A stretch of 64,000 nt of DNA from Gyrodactylus bullatarudis (GCA_012064415.1 SSNU01000127.1:45302-109301), one strand, 5' to 3'; positions 10,878 through 22,305 are shown, counted from the stretch's first letter. The notes: generated from the sequence alone by a model not told the origin. A program made the numbers and translations.

Positions 10878-12387
10878 ATGAATCCTAAAGAAAGGTTCTA
10901 TCAAATTTTAGATGAAAAGAATTATGCTAAAAATTCTCAAATCTTACCTGAGCAAGAATACAACTGTTTATTAGATAAGATCAAATATGCTCATGCAGGT
11001 CAAAAACTAAAGCCTGAACACTACAGGCTTAAGAGGAAATTTAATTACCAGACAATCGATGGTGTATCTAAAATAATTTCAAACGTCGAAAATGACAATG
11101 TTATCAAATACTATGCAAAGAGAGAGGATATTTATGATATAATTTTAGAATGTCATTTAAGAATGGGACATGCAAAATCAAAAATTACTAAATCCGAAGT
11201 CGACTCTAAATACAAGAACATTTCGATGGATCAGATAAAAAATTTTATTTCTCTCTGCGATCATTGTATGAAAAATCTTCCAAAGCAAAATAAAGGTTTG
11301 GTTGTCAAACCTATTTTATCAAAAAATTTCAATTCCCGAGCTCAGATGGATCTGATTGATTACCAATCATCGCCGGACAACGAATTCAAGTTTATATTAG
11401 TGGTTCAAGATCACTTTACAAAATTTGTTAACTTGCGCCCTTTGAAATCAAAAACAGCAGCGGAAGTGAAATCTAAACTAGTGGAAATATTTTCTACATT
11501 TGGACCTCCTAAAATACTCCAATCAGACAATGGCAGAGAATTCAATAATGCCCTCATAGATTCTCTCACCAATGAATTTCCGGGATTAACTATTGTACAT
11601 GGTCGTCCCAGACACAGTCAATCACAAGGTTCAGTAGAACGTGCTAACAGAGACATTGAGGATATTCTCAAGAGTTGGCTTCATGAAAATAAAACTTCTT
11701 GCTGGGCAAAGGGCGTGCTCAAAGTTCAGATGATCAAAAATAATAGATATCATCGAACAATAAAATCAACTCCTTATAAAGTATTGTTTGGAGTAGATTT
11801 TATCAACGAAAAAGATGAGTTCTCTGAGGATCATTATGTCAGTTTTGAAGACAACATGGAAATGCTCGAAGGTAATTTAATTCTTATGTAAATATTTTTT
11901 AGAATCTCAAGAATTGAATGGAACCCAAAACGATCTAAGAGAGAGAGCAAGAGAAAATCAAATTGTATGCGCAACAAAAATGTTAAAGAACAACAAATTG
12001 ATTCGCGCTGAAGTTGGAGAAAATGTTCTTGTACCAATACCTGAAATCGATAGATCACGAATTGATGACAGAAACTTGCTTGGTGTCGTAACCGAAATTA
12101 AGGAAATCGGCTACTCAGTAGCTTGTGAAAACGGTAATCTTCAAGGTGTATTGGGCTTCGGACAAGTCAAACCAATAAAGGAAAAAATCTTAAATATCAA
12201 AGATAAGCCTAATGAAGTATTGAGTGTACGAACAGCAAGCTCGAAACAATCTCGTTCAGGTGGGCAAGGTTTTTTTAAGTGCAACTGTACCTCAGGTTGT
12301 AATACAAGGATGTACAAGTGTCGAAAAAACCATGTTACATGCAACTCCAAGTGCCATTCATCCTTAAGCTGCGAAAATAAATGCTGA
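10878..12387 (+). CDS. Ginger/KRBA2-like integrase transposase (two exons)
   Basis: From ATG 10878 the first exon encodes about 331 residues: an N-terminal region, an H2C2 zinc finger (H93, H98, C127, C130), then a DDE integrase core with MDLID (D158), QSDNG (D217) and QGSVE (E254), spacing D-36-E. The second part (ATC TCA AGA context from 11903) gives a chromodomain-like/beta region and a Cys-rich end, FKCNCTSGC...CNSKCHSSLSC. The frames join if 11872-11902 is a 31-nt GT-AG intron; otherwise it is a frameshift. The architecture matches gypsy-integrase-derived KRBA2-like proteins. TIRs on both sides favour a live transposon over a domesticated gene. Confidence 0.85.
11872..11902 (+). other. 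Candidate 31-nt intron
   Basis: GTAATTTAATTC...ATTTTTTAG begins with GT, ends in a pyrimidine-rich AG, contains the only in-frame stop (TAA at 11889), and its removal joins both frames at a GAA codon. It is shorter than usual animal introns. The alternative is a frameshift lesion. Confidence 0.45.
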
Positions 12388-12437
12388 AATTTAAGAAAAT
12401 TTACACTTAATAAATTTTTAATTATTTTTATATTTTA

Positions 12438-12721
12438 TTTTCTTTATTTGATAATATCAGTCTCACGAAGAAGGAAAGGAACATGGCCTTGGCAACTTAG
12501 TATACAATAGTTCTTCATACCATTATTAGGTACACCATGTTCTTTATGGTTGGCATGTATGTTACTACCCCTCCTATTTTATTAGGCGAGAGTTTTATAT
12601 AATCGTCAGAGTTTTTCTTCATTCAATATAAGAATTATATATAATGATCAGAGGCTTGATTATTATACATAATCGGCGAAGATTATATATAACTATCGAG
12701 TTCTACAAAATGATTGCAACA
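12438..12721 (-). repeat. Ginger right TIR
   Basis: Inverted copy of 10571-10854, same length, ending GATTGCAACA. It starts 50 bp after the stop codon, so transcripts must end in or beyond it. Confidence 0.9.
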
Positions 12722-12739
12722 TATATATATCTGTATTAT

Positions 12740-14570
12740 TCTTTCTATTGCGGTTATAATTCAAAGATATAAATTTCTTAAGAGATGCAGTTTACAAATC
12801 GAAGAGTTAACTAGTTATTGGACATACATTCATATGCTGTAACAATTAATATTTTAGCTTTTTCAAAATTTTAACAGATTTTGTTATATAAAAAAACGAC
12901 TACTTACGTTGAAATTTTGCCACTATAATTGTAATGCTCCAAATAAATATTTAATTGGAAGGAGAATTTTTTATTATTTCTTTAAGTAACACTATTTTTT
13001 TATATATTATTTTTCGTAAAATATTAGAATAAAAATATTCGAATTTGATTAAAGAAATTTAACTGCTTACAAATTGATTTAAAAATTCAATCTGAATAAA
13101 TAGATCATTTAAACTTATATTGTGCTATTAAACATCTGGAACGATGAGACCACTAAAGTGGAATATAGCTCAATAAATGTCTGTAATCAGCTCGAAATGA
13201 ATACACGAACTTAATACCAGAAAAAAAGTTTACGTCAACTTCTCTATACTATCTCTCAATACTCTTAGCTTGAAATTACTTTACTATGATGTTTTTGAGG
13301 GAAATTATAGCATCTAAAAGAAAAAAAAATTGTGGTAGCCGTGAAAAATTGTGAGCAGAAGCACCAATAGAATTAGTAAGAAATATAAACGAATTATCGA
13401 AATTTCGTAAAATTTTTTTCAGAGTAAATTGAATAAAATTATTCAATGAAAATAACTAATTTAAAATTACATGAGTTGCTAGAAATCCTCTTCGATCTTC
13501 ATTCTGCAAAGATATTAATAATTTGATAAAATCGTTAACATGAATTATTCCATACCAATGTATCATTATTTGTACACTGAAATGATTAAGTTCTGAGAAA
13601 GCATACTTTTCCAGCCTAAAAATTCAAAATCAGAATAAATTATAAGGAGTTCTTCGATTAAAAGTGTTAAATTATTCTGAATCTAACGCTTACAAATGAC
13701 AAAAACTGCATTGAAAAATTTGATTGTGAAAATGATAAAAAATTTATGTAAATAAACATCAGGCTCCATTGAAAGAGAAGAAGTGACTAATGACAAAATA
13801 TATAATTATCTTATAAAATCTTTTCTCAGTCTTGCTGAACCTTACTAGATTTAATTCCTATGATTTTTTGATAATTAACATTAATTTCAAGTAATAATTT
13901 TATAAAATTTTTGATTATTTTTGAATCGAGTTACTCACCCAATTAAGCCCACTAGTACTCTTAAATGATCGAAAGATTTAGTTTAGAAAATATTTCAACA
14001 GACCATATCAGATTTTATATGCAGTGGTGGCAAAAGAATACGAGTTCGCAAAAGTATTTTCATTTATCCAGGGCACATAAACATGTAGATTAGATAAAAT
14101 TTTAAATTTATTTCAGATATGTGAGGTTGGGACGACCAGAGCTATCATTCAACTGACCCTACTAATAATAAAATTCTCTATATAATAAGCATCGATTTCG
14201 AAGATGAAAAATTTTAGTCAATAGAGTGTTTAGAAATACACATGAGGTTACAAATAAATATCAGGAAGATAACTAACATAATATTCTCTCTAAGAATGGC
14301 ACATAATTATTGTGAGACAACCATAAGATGTGAAGAAAGCATAGTATATCCATAGAAAAATTTAAAATAAATTATCAACAGTTTCGAAGATTTCACAAAA
14401 CAACTATCTAAAAATTCTATTTCTTCTATTTTTGTAGTTATATTTTTTGCTACTCTTTTGACAACGGAGCATTTCTCGTGAATTATCTTAAGTGATTGAA
14501 TCTCTCTCAGAAAGCTTCTATCTGAAACGCTAATAGCTTACCGAATATATATTACCGAAATTTTCCGAAT
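12740..14570. other. AT-rich spacer, nothing recognised
   Basis: No coding similarity, paired repeat or RNA signal was found in this stretch. Confidence 0.45.
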
Positions 14571-14700
14571 ATATTTGAATCTGATTTTAACGAAAAATTC
14601 ATTATGAGGATTGTAAGACAAGTGAATTGTTAGTAAAAAAGCTTCTATTTCACCAGTTCTCATCCTGATGTTATTTCTGAACTGATTATGATGGCAATCC
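14560..14700 (-). mobile_element. PLE pLTR fragment
   Basis: The minus strand reads GATGAGAACTGGTGAAATAG then an A/T hairpin and an ATG opening MNFSLKSDSNIF, the PLE 5' exon pattern. It is the same block as in the 52-kb cassettes, with the first bases of the hammerhead core changed. No upstream TATA box is evident. Confidence 0.6.
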
Positions 14701-14769
14701 AGAATATTGATTTCAAATTTTGTGGCAACTTCTCCAAGCATATAAATGGAGTGCTATGGGAAGTCTAAT

Positions 14770-15625
14770 TTAATACTTTCCTTGTCCTCAAACAGAATGT
14801 TGATGCCAAACTTATCTTGGAGAAATTAAACAGAATTCATCCCAGCATGGAGTTTACAGCAGAAGAAGAAGGTTTCTTGAGTTTTTCAGATGTCCTGGTT
14901 ACAAAAGTTACAAAAACGAAATAACCTAAACTAGAATCTACAAAAACAAATCTGTACCGTGTAAATGTTTACCCTTCTTAAGCTTCAGCCCTGTATGCCA
15001 AAAGAAAAGTTCACTCAGAAATAAGTTTTTGGAGATTGAAAGATCAGCATCCGAGATAAATATATCTGCAGACTGAGATGTTCTTGTAAAGCTACTAGTG
15101 GAAGACAGGTATCCAGAGGTGTTTATAAATAAGCAATCCAATTCAGAGAGGAAAGCTGAAAACGATGTTGATAAAATAATTCTGATTTATTAATAAGTTG
15201 GAACATATTCTGTGTAAAAAAAAATTTGGCAACTGAATTAGGCTATGAAGATAAGGAACGCATTAAATTGGGGAAGAAAGTTAGCCAAGGTTTCCAAAAT
15301 TCTCAATAAACCAATCCATTCTTCGACCCAAGTTGCTAATAATGATCAGGCTGATGCAAATCAAAAAATGAACAAATCGAGCAAGTAGTTGAAACTATGT
15401 CTCAATGCAATCAAATCAGATCTGTCCCAGCAACAATTGCAAGTGAGAATTCGAGTGCAAGAGAGGAGATGCTGATAATCAAATCAATTTTCAACCAGTA
15501 ATTAGTATAAACTGAGATGAATCAAACATTGTCGCAACAATAGGGAAGAAATTGAAACGATTCAGTGAGCATTTATCGTTTGACGAGTTTGTGAAAAAAA
15601 GATAATTTGAATTGACTAATTAGCC
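14770..15625 (+). pseudogene. PLE remnant (RT thumb to C-terminal tail)
   Basis: The region gives LNRIHPSMEFTAEEEGFLSF-DVLVTK, the PLE RT thumb block (consensus S-x-HPxIxFTxExExxxxLxFLDV). A heavily mutated stretch follows, then a tail with KKLKRFSEHLSFDEFVKKR and stop at 15604. The tail type matches other PLE C-termini here. The GIY-YIG core is not recognisable. Several stops make it dead. Confidence 0.72.
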
Positions 15626-15634
15626 TCGTCAAAT

Positions 15635-15830
15635 TTAATCCCAATGAAATTCTAACCAATCAAAAGAACTTGTACATTTTCTTTATTTCGCTATAAATAT
15701 CAAGCCCTTGTGAGATCTCACACCCTATAATAGTTTTACGAGATCCAGGGAAATGTAAGCTTTATCATCAAATATTCACTTTACTTCAAATTCCTCTAGA
15801 TTATTCTTGCATCATCACTAAATATTTTGA
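15635..15830 (+). mobile_element. PLE 3' pLTR of the preceding remnant
   Basis: Directly after the tail stop come AACCAATCAAAAG, a TATAAATATCAAGCC box and CCCTATAATAG...GAGATCCAGGGAAAT. The CCCT/AGGG arms replace the CCGG/CCGG arms of other copies, a compensatory change supporting a hairpin. The CUGANGA part reads TTTTACGA, so the ribozyme core is lost. Confidence 0.65.
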
Positions 15831-15849
15831 AGAAGTCCTGCACTACTTC

Positions 15850-16740
15850 ACGCAATTTTGGTTTATATAATAATACTTTAAGATATTTTCATTTATGAAT
15901 TTTGTTCAATTCTTTTGTTCAATAAACAATATTTCAGAATTTTTTTACAGATATTTAATAAAATTAATAAAAATATTTACAGTGGCATCTTTGATCTAAA
16001 ATCAATCATTTATTAATGCGTAATAAAAATAGGATGAAAAATCTATCATGTAAGTTGGATTACTTTATTTAAATAAGGATCCGAATATTTGTTACTAATT
16101 TTCAATTATCAAAACTCGACGCTTCAACAAGAAATACTTACGCATTTCGGTAGTTTTTCTAAGGCTTCAAACGTATCTCTCTAGAACAAAAATGATTAAA
16201 AGAAAAAAAAATTTACTCACACCTATTTCATTTTTGAACTCAGACTGTGAAATATAACGAAGAATACCACACTTACAATAAATATTTTTTCAAGCTCATT
16301 TGGTTATATCTCCAAAAATTCTAATTACTTGTAATATTGCTAGTAGATTCTAGGAGTAGATAGGGTGAACGAATTGATAAAAATTTACTTGAATAAACAA
16401 TTCCCATGACTTGAGAACCAATTACTGTATTAATTTTTTCCTCACATAAATTTCATTCGTTACAATAACCATTTGCAATTTTTTCTAAAAATAATCACAA
16501 TTAGTTTTCTATATTGAGAAGGATATTTTCAAGCAAAATCTTTATAACTGAAGTACTGTAGTACCTTGATAATAATTGTGAAATAATAACCTTTCTTGAA
16601 GCATAACATATTTTAAAATTATATATTTGGTTAATTTATGTAAATTTGTAGGTAAAACCTATACATACATATGATGCTAAATATGTTTTCAGAGATACAT
16701 TTGCTTTTGTAGATAAAATTATGTATTTAAATATTGGTTT
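15850..16740. other. AT-rich spacer between PLE copies
   Basis: I see no coding similarity or repeat pairing here. Confidence 0.4.
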
Positions 16741-17290
16741 AAATGAATATTCATTTTAATGAAACCTAACGTATCAGTAGATGATTTTTTCTCCAAGATG
16801 AATTCGTTTCATCCGAATATAGTTTTTAATATAGAAAGAGAATCTAATGGTATTTTGAGTTTCTTAGATGTCAAACTGACTAGAAGTGAAGATGGAAATA
16901 TTTATAAGAGGAGGACTATCGGGAAGACACCGGGAAGTATCTACATTATGCCAGTTTCAGTCCTATTTCTCATAAAGTTGGCTTAGTAATTGATCTAAGT
17001 AAGAGGATCAAGCCCTGAGGAATAGACTAACGAAATAGCGAACTTGAAGTAAAGTTTGTAGGAGAATGGTTATCCCAGTAAATTTGTTGACAAATTCATG
17101 GATGTATCTATGGATATAAATAATGTTGTCAAAACTGACGAATTGGAGGAAACAACTATTTTTATGAAGCTCAACTTCAAAGGTGATGGGTTCAGTAATA
17201 ACATGATGATGATCTCATCAATCAACATTATAATAACATAAAATTGAAAATTGTATTTAAAACTCAGAGATTATATAGTTTGATTCATAA
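16741..17290 (+). pseudogene. PLE reverse transcriptase C-terminal part
   Basis: From ATG 16759 the frame reads DFFSKMNSFHPNIVFNIERE, NGILSFLDVKLTR and KTPGS, the thumb and FLDV block of PLE RT. It breaks at 16986. Degraded linker coding (SHKVGLVIDLSKRIK and NNIKLKIVFKTQRLYSLIHKQ, in other frames) leads to the endonuclease. The RT palm (YxDD) region is absent, so the copy is 5'-truncated. It belongs to a different PLE family from the EN at 57 kb. Confidence 0.83.
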
Positions 17291-17590
17291 GCAAAAACTC
17301 TATTAGTTTACAAATTCCAATGTGATTGTGGAGCCTCATATATAGGTAGAACGATTAGGAAATTATCTAAACGAGCGGAGGATCATCTGAAGAAGGATAC
17401 TGCGGTTAAAATGTATCTTAGACAAGAAGATCATACAGCTTCAATTTCTAATTTTTCCTTCTTATACAAAAACCCTAATGACGACAACATAGATGTATTG
17501 GTGAAAGAAAAATTTCTCATTAACCTATATAAACCTAATCTCTGTGTTAAGAATTATTCATATAATCTTCAACTACCTTGGGCAATGTGA
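17291..17590 (+). CDS. PLE GIY-YIG endonuclease domain (open fragment)
   Basis: An open frame of 99 codons between stops encodes LVYKFQCDCGASYIGRTIRK, the GIY-YIG signature (Y...SYIGRT with the catalytic Arg), a helix with RAEDHLKK and a late VLVKEKFLINLYKPNLC block. In Penelope-like elements this domain nicks target DNA to prime reverse transcription. It has the CxC ahead of GIY-YIG and no stop inside the domain. Its own RT is truncated, so it is probably not expressed as such. It lacks the long Lys/Arg tail of the other families. Confidence 0.85.
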   Translation, partial: AKTLLVYKFQCDCGASYIGRTIRKLSKRAEDHLKKDTAVKMYLRQEDHTASISNFSFLYKNPNDDNIDVLVKEKFLINLYKPNLCVKNYSYNLQLPWAM

Positions 17591-17599
17591 GGTTTTTTC

Positions 17600-18575
17600 A
17601 CTTTTCTCTTCGCTGTTGCTATTTATTGAAGAGTTTTGGTGTTTTCAGCTTGCAAGTTATGATATATGAAATAGATAATATCAATAGAAGCATCACTCAC
17701 TATCAAATGCATAATGTAAGCCTTAGAAGGATATTGAATATCATAAATATGGTAAGATACCCCATTATTTTTTATAATTATACTGTATATACTTATAATT
17801 TATTTCTCCACTTACAAGAAAATCATTCATACTCTGAAGATAAATAAATAATTATTTATTATTAAAATAATACTAAAAGCATTTCTCTTACACATTGAGC
17901 ATTTTGCCACTGCCAATAATAACAAAAATAATAGCAAATTTACCATGGAAAATCTTTCTTCAAGCTAAAAAAATAAGTAGAAAATCCTCTCTTACCATTA
18001 GGAAAATTTCTTTGAAATTCATATATTTATCTATTCTCTGAAAAGGTTTTAATTTTACAAGTTTTAGTCAAGTAATTTTTCGTAGTTCATTTACTTCATC
18101 TGATGGGTTCTATTTCAAAATAATTTTAAAGAATTTTCCTACTGGTTTTCTTGAAAACTAATTTTAAATCATCTTAGAACATGAAAATATCTTACAAGGA
18201 AATGTTCAGCATCCTAGAAACTTTGTTATCTAAGTAACATGCAACAAACTGTTTGAACCTGTAATTAGGCGATAGTTCCGATGAACAAACTCCTAGATCA
18301 ATTTTTTTCTATTTTAGATTATTCTAGATGCTTCACATACATTTCCAAGATAATATTGTCCATTCTTAAGTTTGAAGATGCCGTTTGTTAAATACTTACA
18401 CAAATTGGAGAAAAACAGTTCTAAAGCAAGAAATATGAATCATTTAAAATAAACAGGAAAGTTCGGCATAATTATCTAGCATTACTACAGGATTTTATCA
18501 TTAAAAAGAGAGGAGATTTTTAAAATGTGCTTTCACTCACGTTTTTGAATTCCTTTAGTTGAATTCTAGTCAATA
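17600..18575. other. AT-rich spacer, nothing firm
   Basis: An open frame at 17578-17847 follows the PLE endonuclease but starts at a non-ATG codon and resembles nothing known to me. Confidence 0.4.
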
Positions 18576-18579
18576 TTAG

Positions 18580-18930
18580 TTCATTGAACTTTATTAAGAA
18601 GAAATTCTTGAATTCTCAAGAACAGGAGGTGACATTACAAAATGTGAAATATGTCCAAGTCTTAATAAAAAGACACGTTTTTATTGAATAAATTTTCTCA
18701 TTTTGAATTTCAAAATGTATTTTTTGAATTGGATTTTTCTTGTTTATAACATGCGTTAAAAGTATATCATATACCATTAATAATAAATCTGCATATACCA
18801 ACATACATAAAACTCTAGGTAATTACATTATGCCTTTTGTACACAAGCATATATTCTCATTTTGAATCTACGCGTATCTTATTTTATATTTAGTAAGGTC
18901 TTATTTTCGTCTGTAAGAGATATAGACTTT
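18580..18930 (+). repeat. Dispersed repeat, copy of 62870-63215 inverted
   Basis: The sequence matches 62870-63215 on the opposite strand over about 345 bp, ending in the shared block TATTTTCGTCTGTAA. Its start encodes FSRTGG and KCEICPS in one frame in both copies, perhaps the end of an old transposon gene. Family unknown. Confidence 0.7.
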
Positions 18931-19129
18931 TTTTCAGTAAATGAGGTATAAAAATCTAAAACTCACAAAACCATAGTCCATGAATAGGACAAATATCTTG
19001 ATATCATGCATTAGAAATGAATTTTGACTTCTTACGGTTGAGACCTATGAATTGAAATATATTATTATTTTAAAAATAGCATTTAACTTCATGTATACAA
19101 TTATTTTTTTATTGCAAATTCATTACAAC

Positions 19130-19300
19130 ATTTGCACATTTATTGAACTATTCAATGAGAAATTCATTAGATGACTAGTTGTTATATAGCTATTATTTCA
19201 CCGGATCTCGTCAGACTTTTATACCGGCTTGATATTTATACAGAAAATTAGTACATTTGGGGACTTCTCTGATTGGTTAATCAGGTTCACCTTTTAAATT
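19130..19300 (-). mobile_element. PLE pLTR with hammerhead-like core
   Basis: Continuing from the tail: AACCAATCAGAG, TATAAATATCAAGCCGG, then CUGACGA (19208-19214) and GGUGAAAUA, then an ATG opening MNFSLNSSIN. About 90% like the copy at 32.0-32.2 kb by eye, including ~60 bp between the tail stop and the CCAAT-type box. Tail-promoter-5' exon contiguity shows a head-to-tail junction of PLE units. Confidence 0.75.
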
Positions 19301-19580
19301 GATGTTGACGAGGAGAGGTAGGGACTGCAATCATCGTTTTGTAAGGAAAGAGTCTATGTGTAACTCCCATCTTTTCCTTGAAACTGATAATTACTGGTTG
19401 AGAAATTTGATTATCAACAATAGTTGATTTCTCTGATGGTTCATTTTTATCAACTATAACTGTTTCTGGGGATGGCATCTGAAGTTGATTACCTAAAGAC
19501 GTAGTTTCAACTACTTGCTCATTCGTTTCATAATTTGGTTCAACAATTTGGTTCGTACATTTCTCAAATCAAAATTCTGA
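19240..19580 (-). pseudogene. PLE C-terminal tail
   Basis: The minus strand encodes ETNEQVVETTSLGNQLQMP, SPETVIVDK, KSTIVDNQ and ISQPVIISF, nearly the same protein as 25468-25676 plus 31837-31977. A one-base shift near 19360 hides the usual ending; in the adjacent frame it reads KRWELHIDSFLTKR then stop. Low-complexity, Ser/Thr/Glu-rich tail; the GIY-YIG domain itself is missing upstream (5' side). Confidence 0.75.
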
Positions 19581-19599
19581 AATGAAACAAAAGGTCAAT

Positions 19600-20598
19600 G
19601 AAATGAATTTAATTTCTGGAAGATTTTCTTACGGAATCCTCTTGCTAAACAATAAGCTCATGATACGAAATATAATTAACAAACCATAATTCTTGAAATA
19701 ATCTGTTTTCATTAGTTTAAAGAAAAAACGAACAGATTGAGCAATTAGGCATTCCTGATATATTATTTTTTTCAGAGAACATACCAATCTGAGACGATGA
19801 AATGTCTAAAATATTCCATTGCATGAATATTAAAATTACATAGACAGCTTTGGATGCCTGAGAATGAAATTCATGATAAATTTCCTACAAGTTTCTCAAT
19901 AATGATTCCCTGAAAGAATTTTCAAACATGAGATAAATTCTGCTCTCACCAAACATATTATTAGTAATTCCTTTATTTGAATTATATTTTAAAATAACAT
20001 ACCAAAGCATAGGATTCCTTAAATATAGAAGTGTCATCCCATTGCACTGGAGGGATTACATTTTTTGGGAAAACCATAATAAAAGTTCATGCTAAAACTT
20101 CTAGATTTCATTATTCAGCTCATCTTCATCAAAATAACAAATTTAAACATTCCATTCTAGTTGATAATGTATAGAAAACTTACGCTTTTAATTGACTTAA
20201 GCTTTTTCAATTATTTTTTTTTATTATTCTTACCAAATTCGAAGAGGCCGTTAACTGTTCAATTAATTGAATTCAAATAAAACAAACTTTTTCTAGTGCT
20301 TTATTTTTTTCATCTTCCTGTAAAGAACACTTAATGAGCCTGAGGATGAAAAGAATCATACTAATTCTATAGTTTAAGTATTTTTTGAACCATGTTTATG
20401 TTCGAATTTGGCTTACAGGAATTGCCTCCTTGATTTCATTTAGTGTAATATTTTGAGCATCAAAAAGTCGTAAAAGTCATATTTAAAAAGAAAATAAGTG
20501 CCTTGTATAAGCGCCTATAAATGAATTTTAGGGTCATATTTTTGATGCTATAGTAATAATATAATAAAATTTCAGAAAAGTGTATTTGAATAATCTTA
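19600..20598. other. AT-rich spacer, nothing recognised
   Basis: No gene, paired repeat or RNA signal noticed. Confidence 0.45.
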
Positions 20599-20603
20599 AT
20601 TAA

Positions 20604-20617
20604 CCCTCGCATTGGAA
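20604..20617 (+). repeat. piggyBac TIR, left
   Basis: CCCTCGCATTGGAA directly after TTAA; exact inverse at 22569-22582. Confidence 0.92.
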
Positions 20618-20649
20618 ATAAAATTACTCACAAGTATCATAAGCATGGG

Positions 20650-22305
20650 TCATTTAGACCAAGTCGTTAGAATATAAGCAAAATAATTATTATAATTGAC
20701 AATTATCACATATAAAATTAGAATGTACTTTACATATGTTTTTTCACATTTATAGCACGTTGTTTTAGTTTTTCTATCCTTCACCCATGTACAGATATAA
20801 CAATGGTCTCTTTTATTTGGCGCAATCTTGGCTATTTTTCTGGGCGGTTCTTCAGGTTCAGGATCGTTATTGACCTGCATCATTTGTTGACTCAATAATT
20901 TCAAGTATTTACGTCGTGAATACTTCTGTGTTTGTAAAAATTCGGGCCATTTCAAACAGTACAGTACATAAGCATTGTAAGCAGCTACATCGATGAGATT
21001 TTCAAATATTGTCAGGGGCCAACGTCGGGTTGACCTTCTACATGAATAGTTTCCCACAAGTTGGTCCAATGTATCGACTCCTCCTTTAGTTTTGTTGTAA
21101 TATTCAATAACTTCAGGTTTAGATCCAACAGTTTCTTGAGTTTGATGAAGTGTTGACAACAAAACAACAGGGCGATTTTTCTTTTGACCGTATTTGAGAA
21201 GAAGAATTTCTTCACTGAAAAGATATTCAATTTGGCCTTCAGAAATTTTTGTGTCTTGGAAGGAAGGTGGTAGAAAGGTTCGATTCTTACGGCATGTTCC
21301 AATAATAGCTGTCTTCTTCATTGATAAATATTTGGCTAAGTCATAGGTGGTAAAGAAATTGTCACAAGTCACAGTTCTACCAGCTCTTGTGAAAGGCTCC
21401 ATAAGCTGTTTTACTACTCTTTGTCCTTGGTTCTTTTCAGGCTGCGTACCTTCTTTACCAATATAAATTTCAGCATTACAAAGATAGGAATTTTTCGCGT
21501 CACATGCAGCCCATATTTTGATGCCGTATTTGCCTGGCTTTGAAGGAATGTACATCTTGAAGGGACAACGTCCTCTGAAGCTCACTAGCTGCTCATCAAC
21601 TGTCATTTGCTCTGAAGGTTGATATGCTTCGCGACAGTTTTTCACAAATTTATTGAAGACCAAACGTATTGGCTGTAGCTTATCTCTATCATGGGTCGCC
21701 AGTCTCGTAGTTTTATCATCGAAACGTATAAATTGTTTGATGACACAAAATCGAGAGTACGTCATACAACTTTGAAACAAGTTATTACTCCATAATTCTT
21801 GAAGTTCCATGTTTTTTTGCTTTGAAACTCCAAAAAAAAGAAGTATCCCTATCCATTTACGTATTTCATCTGTATTGATTTTAGAACTAGCAGAATTCAT
21901 ATGCTCCATGTACTTGTTGGAGTAACGAGTTATATCGCCAATCATGTCGTGATCAAGAAAAAGACTGAAAAAATCCTCATAGTCTACTGCTCTTCTTGAA
22001 ACTTTAGTCAGTCCTGGAGTCTGAGTGAAAATGTTTCTTGCTGGTGTCCTAGTCAAATTTTGTCTTTGACTTCGATATTCAATTGTACCACAGCGAGATA
22101 TATTCATTGAATTTGTTGGTTGATCTGTTTCTGTGAATTCTTCTTCTTCGTTATCAACCAAAATATCGTCCTCAATTTCACTACTAGTACTATCATTGTC
22201 AGGATTGAACGGAGCTAACTCTTGGTTTATTGCGTCTTGAAACAAGTCCATCTTTTCATGAAAGCAATGAAATAATGAAAACAAGATAAAACATCTCAAC
22301 TTCAT
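20650..22305 (-). CDS. piggyBac transposase
   Basis: 551 codons without a break. An acidic N-terminal region precedes the DDE_Tnp_1_7-type core with catalytic aspartates D237 (MTVDEQ), D315 (TCDNFF) and D411 (GGVDTLDQ, with D414 nearby). The C-terminus has a Cys-rich zinc-binding domain (HCYICTWVKD, TTCYKCEKTY) that in this family binds the TIRs. ATG 22305 gives an odd hydrophobic start; Met19 (22251, MDLFQ) is the more family-like start. The last ~25 residues after the Cys domain are hydrophobic read-through up to the TIR, so the original stop may have been lost. It cuts and pastes at TTAA without footprint. Confidence 0.93.
   Translation of the reverse strand: MKLRCFILFSLFHCFHEKMDLFQDAINQELAPFNPDNDSTSSEIEDDILVDNEEEEFTETDQPTNSMNISRCGTIEYRSQRQNLTRTPARNIFTQTPGLTKVSRRAVDYEDFFSLFLDHDMIGDITRYSNKYMEHMNSASSKINTDEIRKWIGILLFFGVSKQKNMELQELWSNNLFQSCMTYSRFCVIKQFIRFDDKTTRLATHDRDKLQPIRLVFNKFVKNCREAYQPSEQMTVDEQLVSFRGRCPFKMYIPSKPGKYGIKIWAACDAKNSYLCNAEIYIGKEGTQPEKNQGQRVVKQLMEPFTRAGRTVTCDNFFTTYDLAKYLSMKKTAIIGTCRKNRTFLPPSFQDTKISEGQIEYLFSEEILLLKYGQKKNRPVVLLSTLHQTQETVGSKPEVIEYYNKTKGGVDTLDQLVGNYSCRRSTRRWPLTIFENLIDVAAYNAYVLYCLKWPEFLQTQKYSRRKYLKLLSQQMMQVNNDPEPEEPPRKIAKIAPNKRDHCYICTWVKDRKTKTTCYKCEKTYVKYILILYVIIVNYNNYFAYILTTWSK

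Larger units (their letters stand above)
10571..12721 (+). mobile_element. Ginger-like DNA transposon, near complete
   Basis: A gypsy-integrase-like protein sits between two 284-bp inverted repeats that begin TGTTGCAATC and end GATTGCAACA, with TATA on both sides as a possible 4-bp TSD. 5'-TGT ends, short TSDs and an H2C2-DDE integrase without RT define the Ginger class of cut-and-paste transposons. Gene, TIRs and termini are all present, making it one of the two best preserved elements in the window. Confidence 0.85.

Noticed and set aside
10878..12387. A domesticated KRBA2-like host gene
   Set aside because: Near-identical 284-bp TIRs directly flank the coding region and a decayed second tail lies nearby, which fits a transposon better.
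14385..14400. Additional hammerhead from a GTTTCGAAG motif
   Set aside because: No CUGANGA on the matching strand and no stem II pairing.
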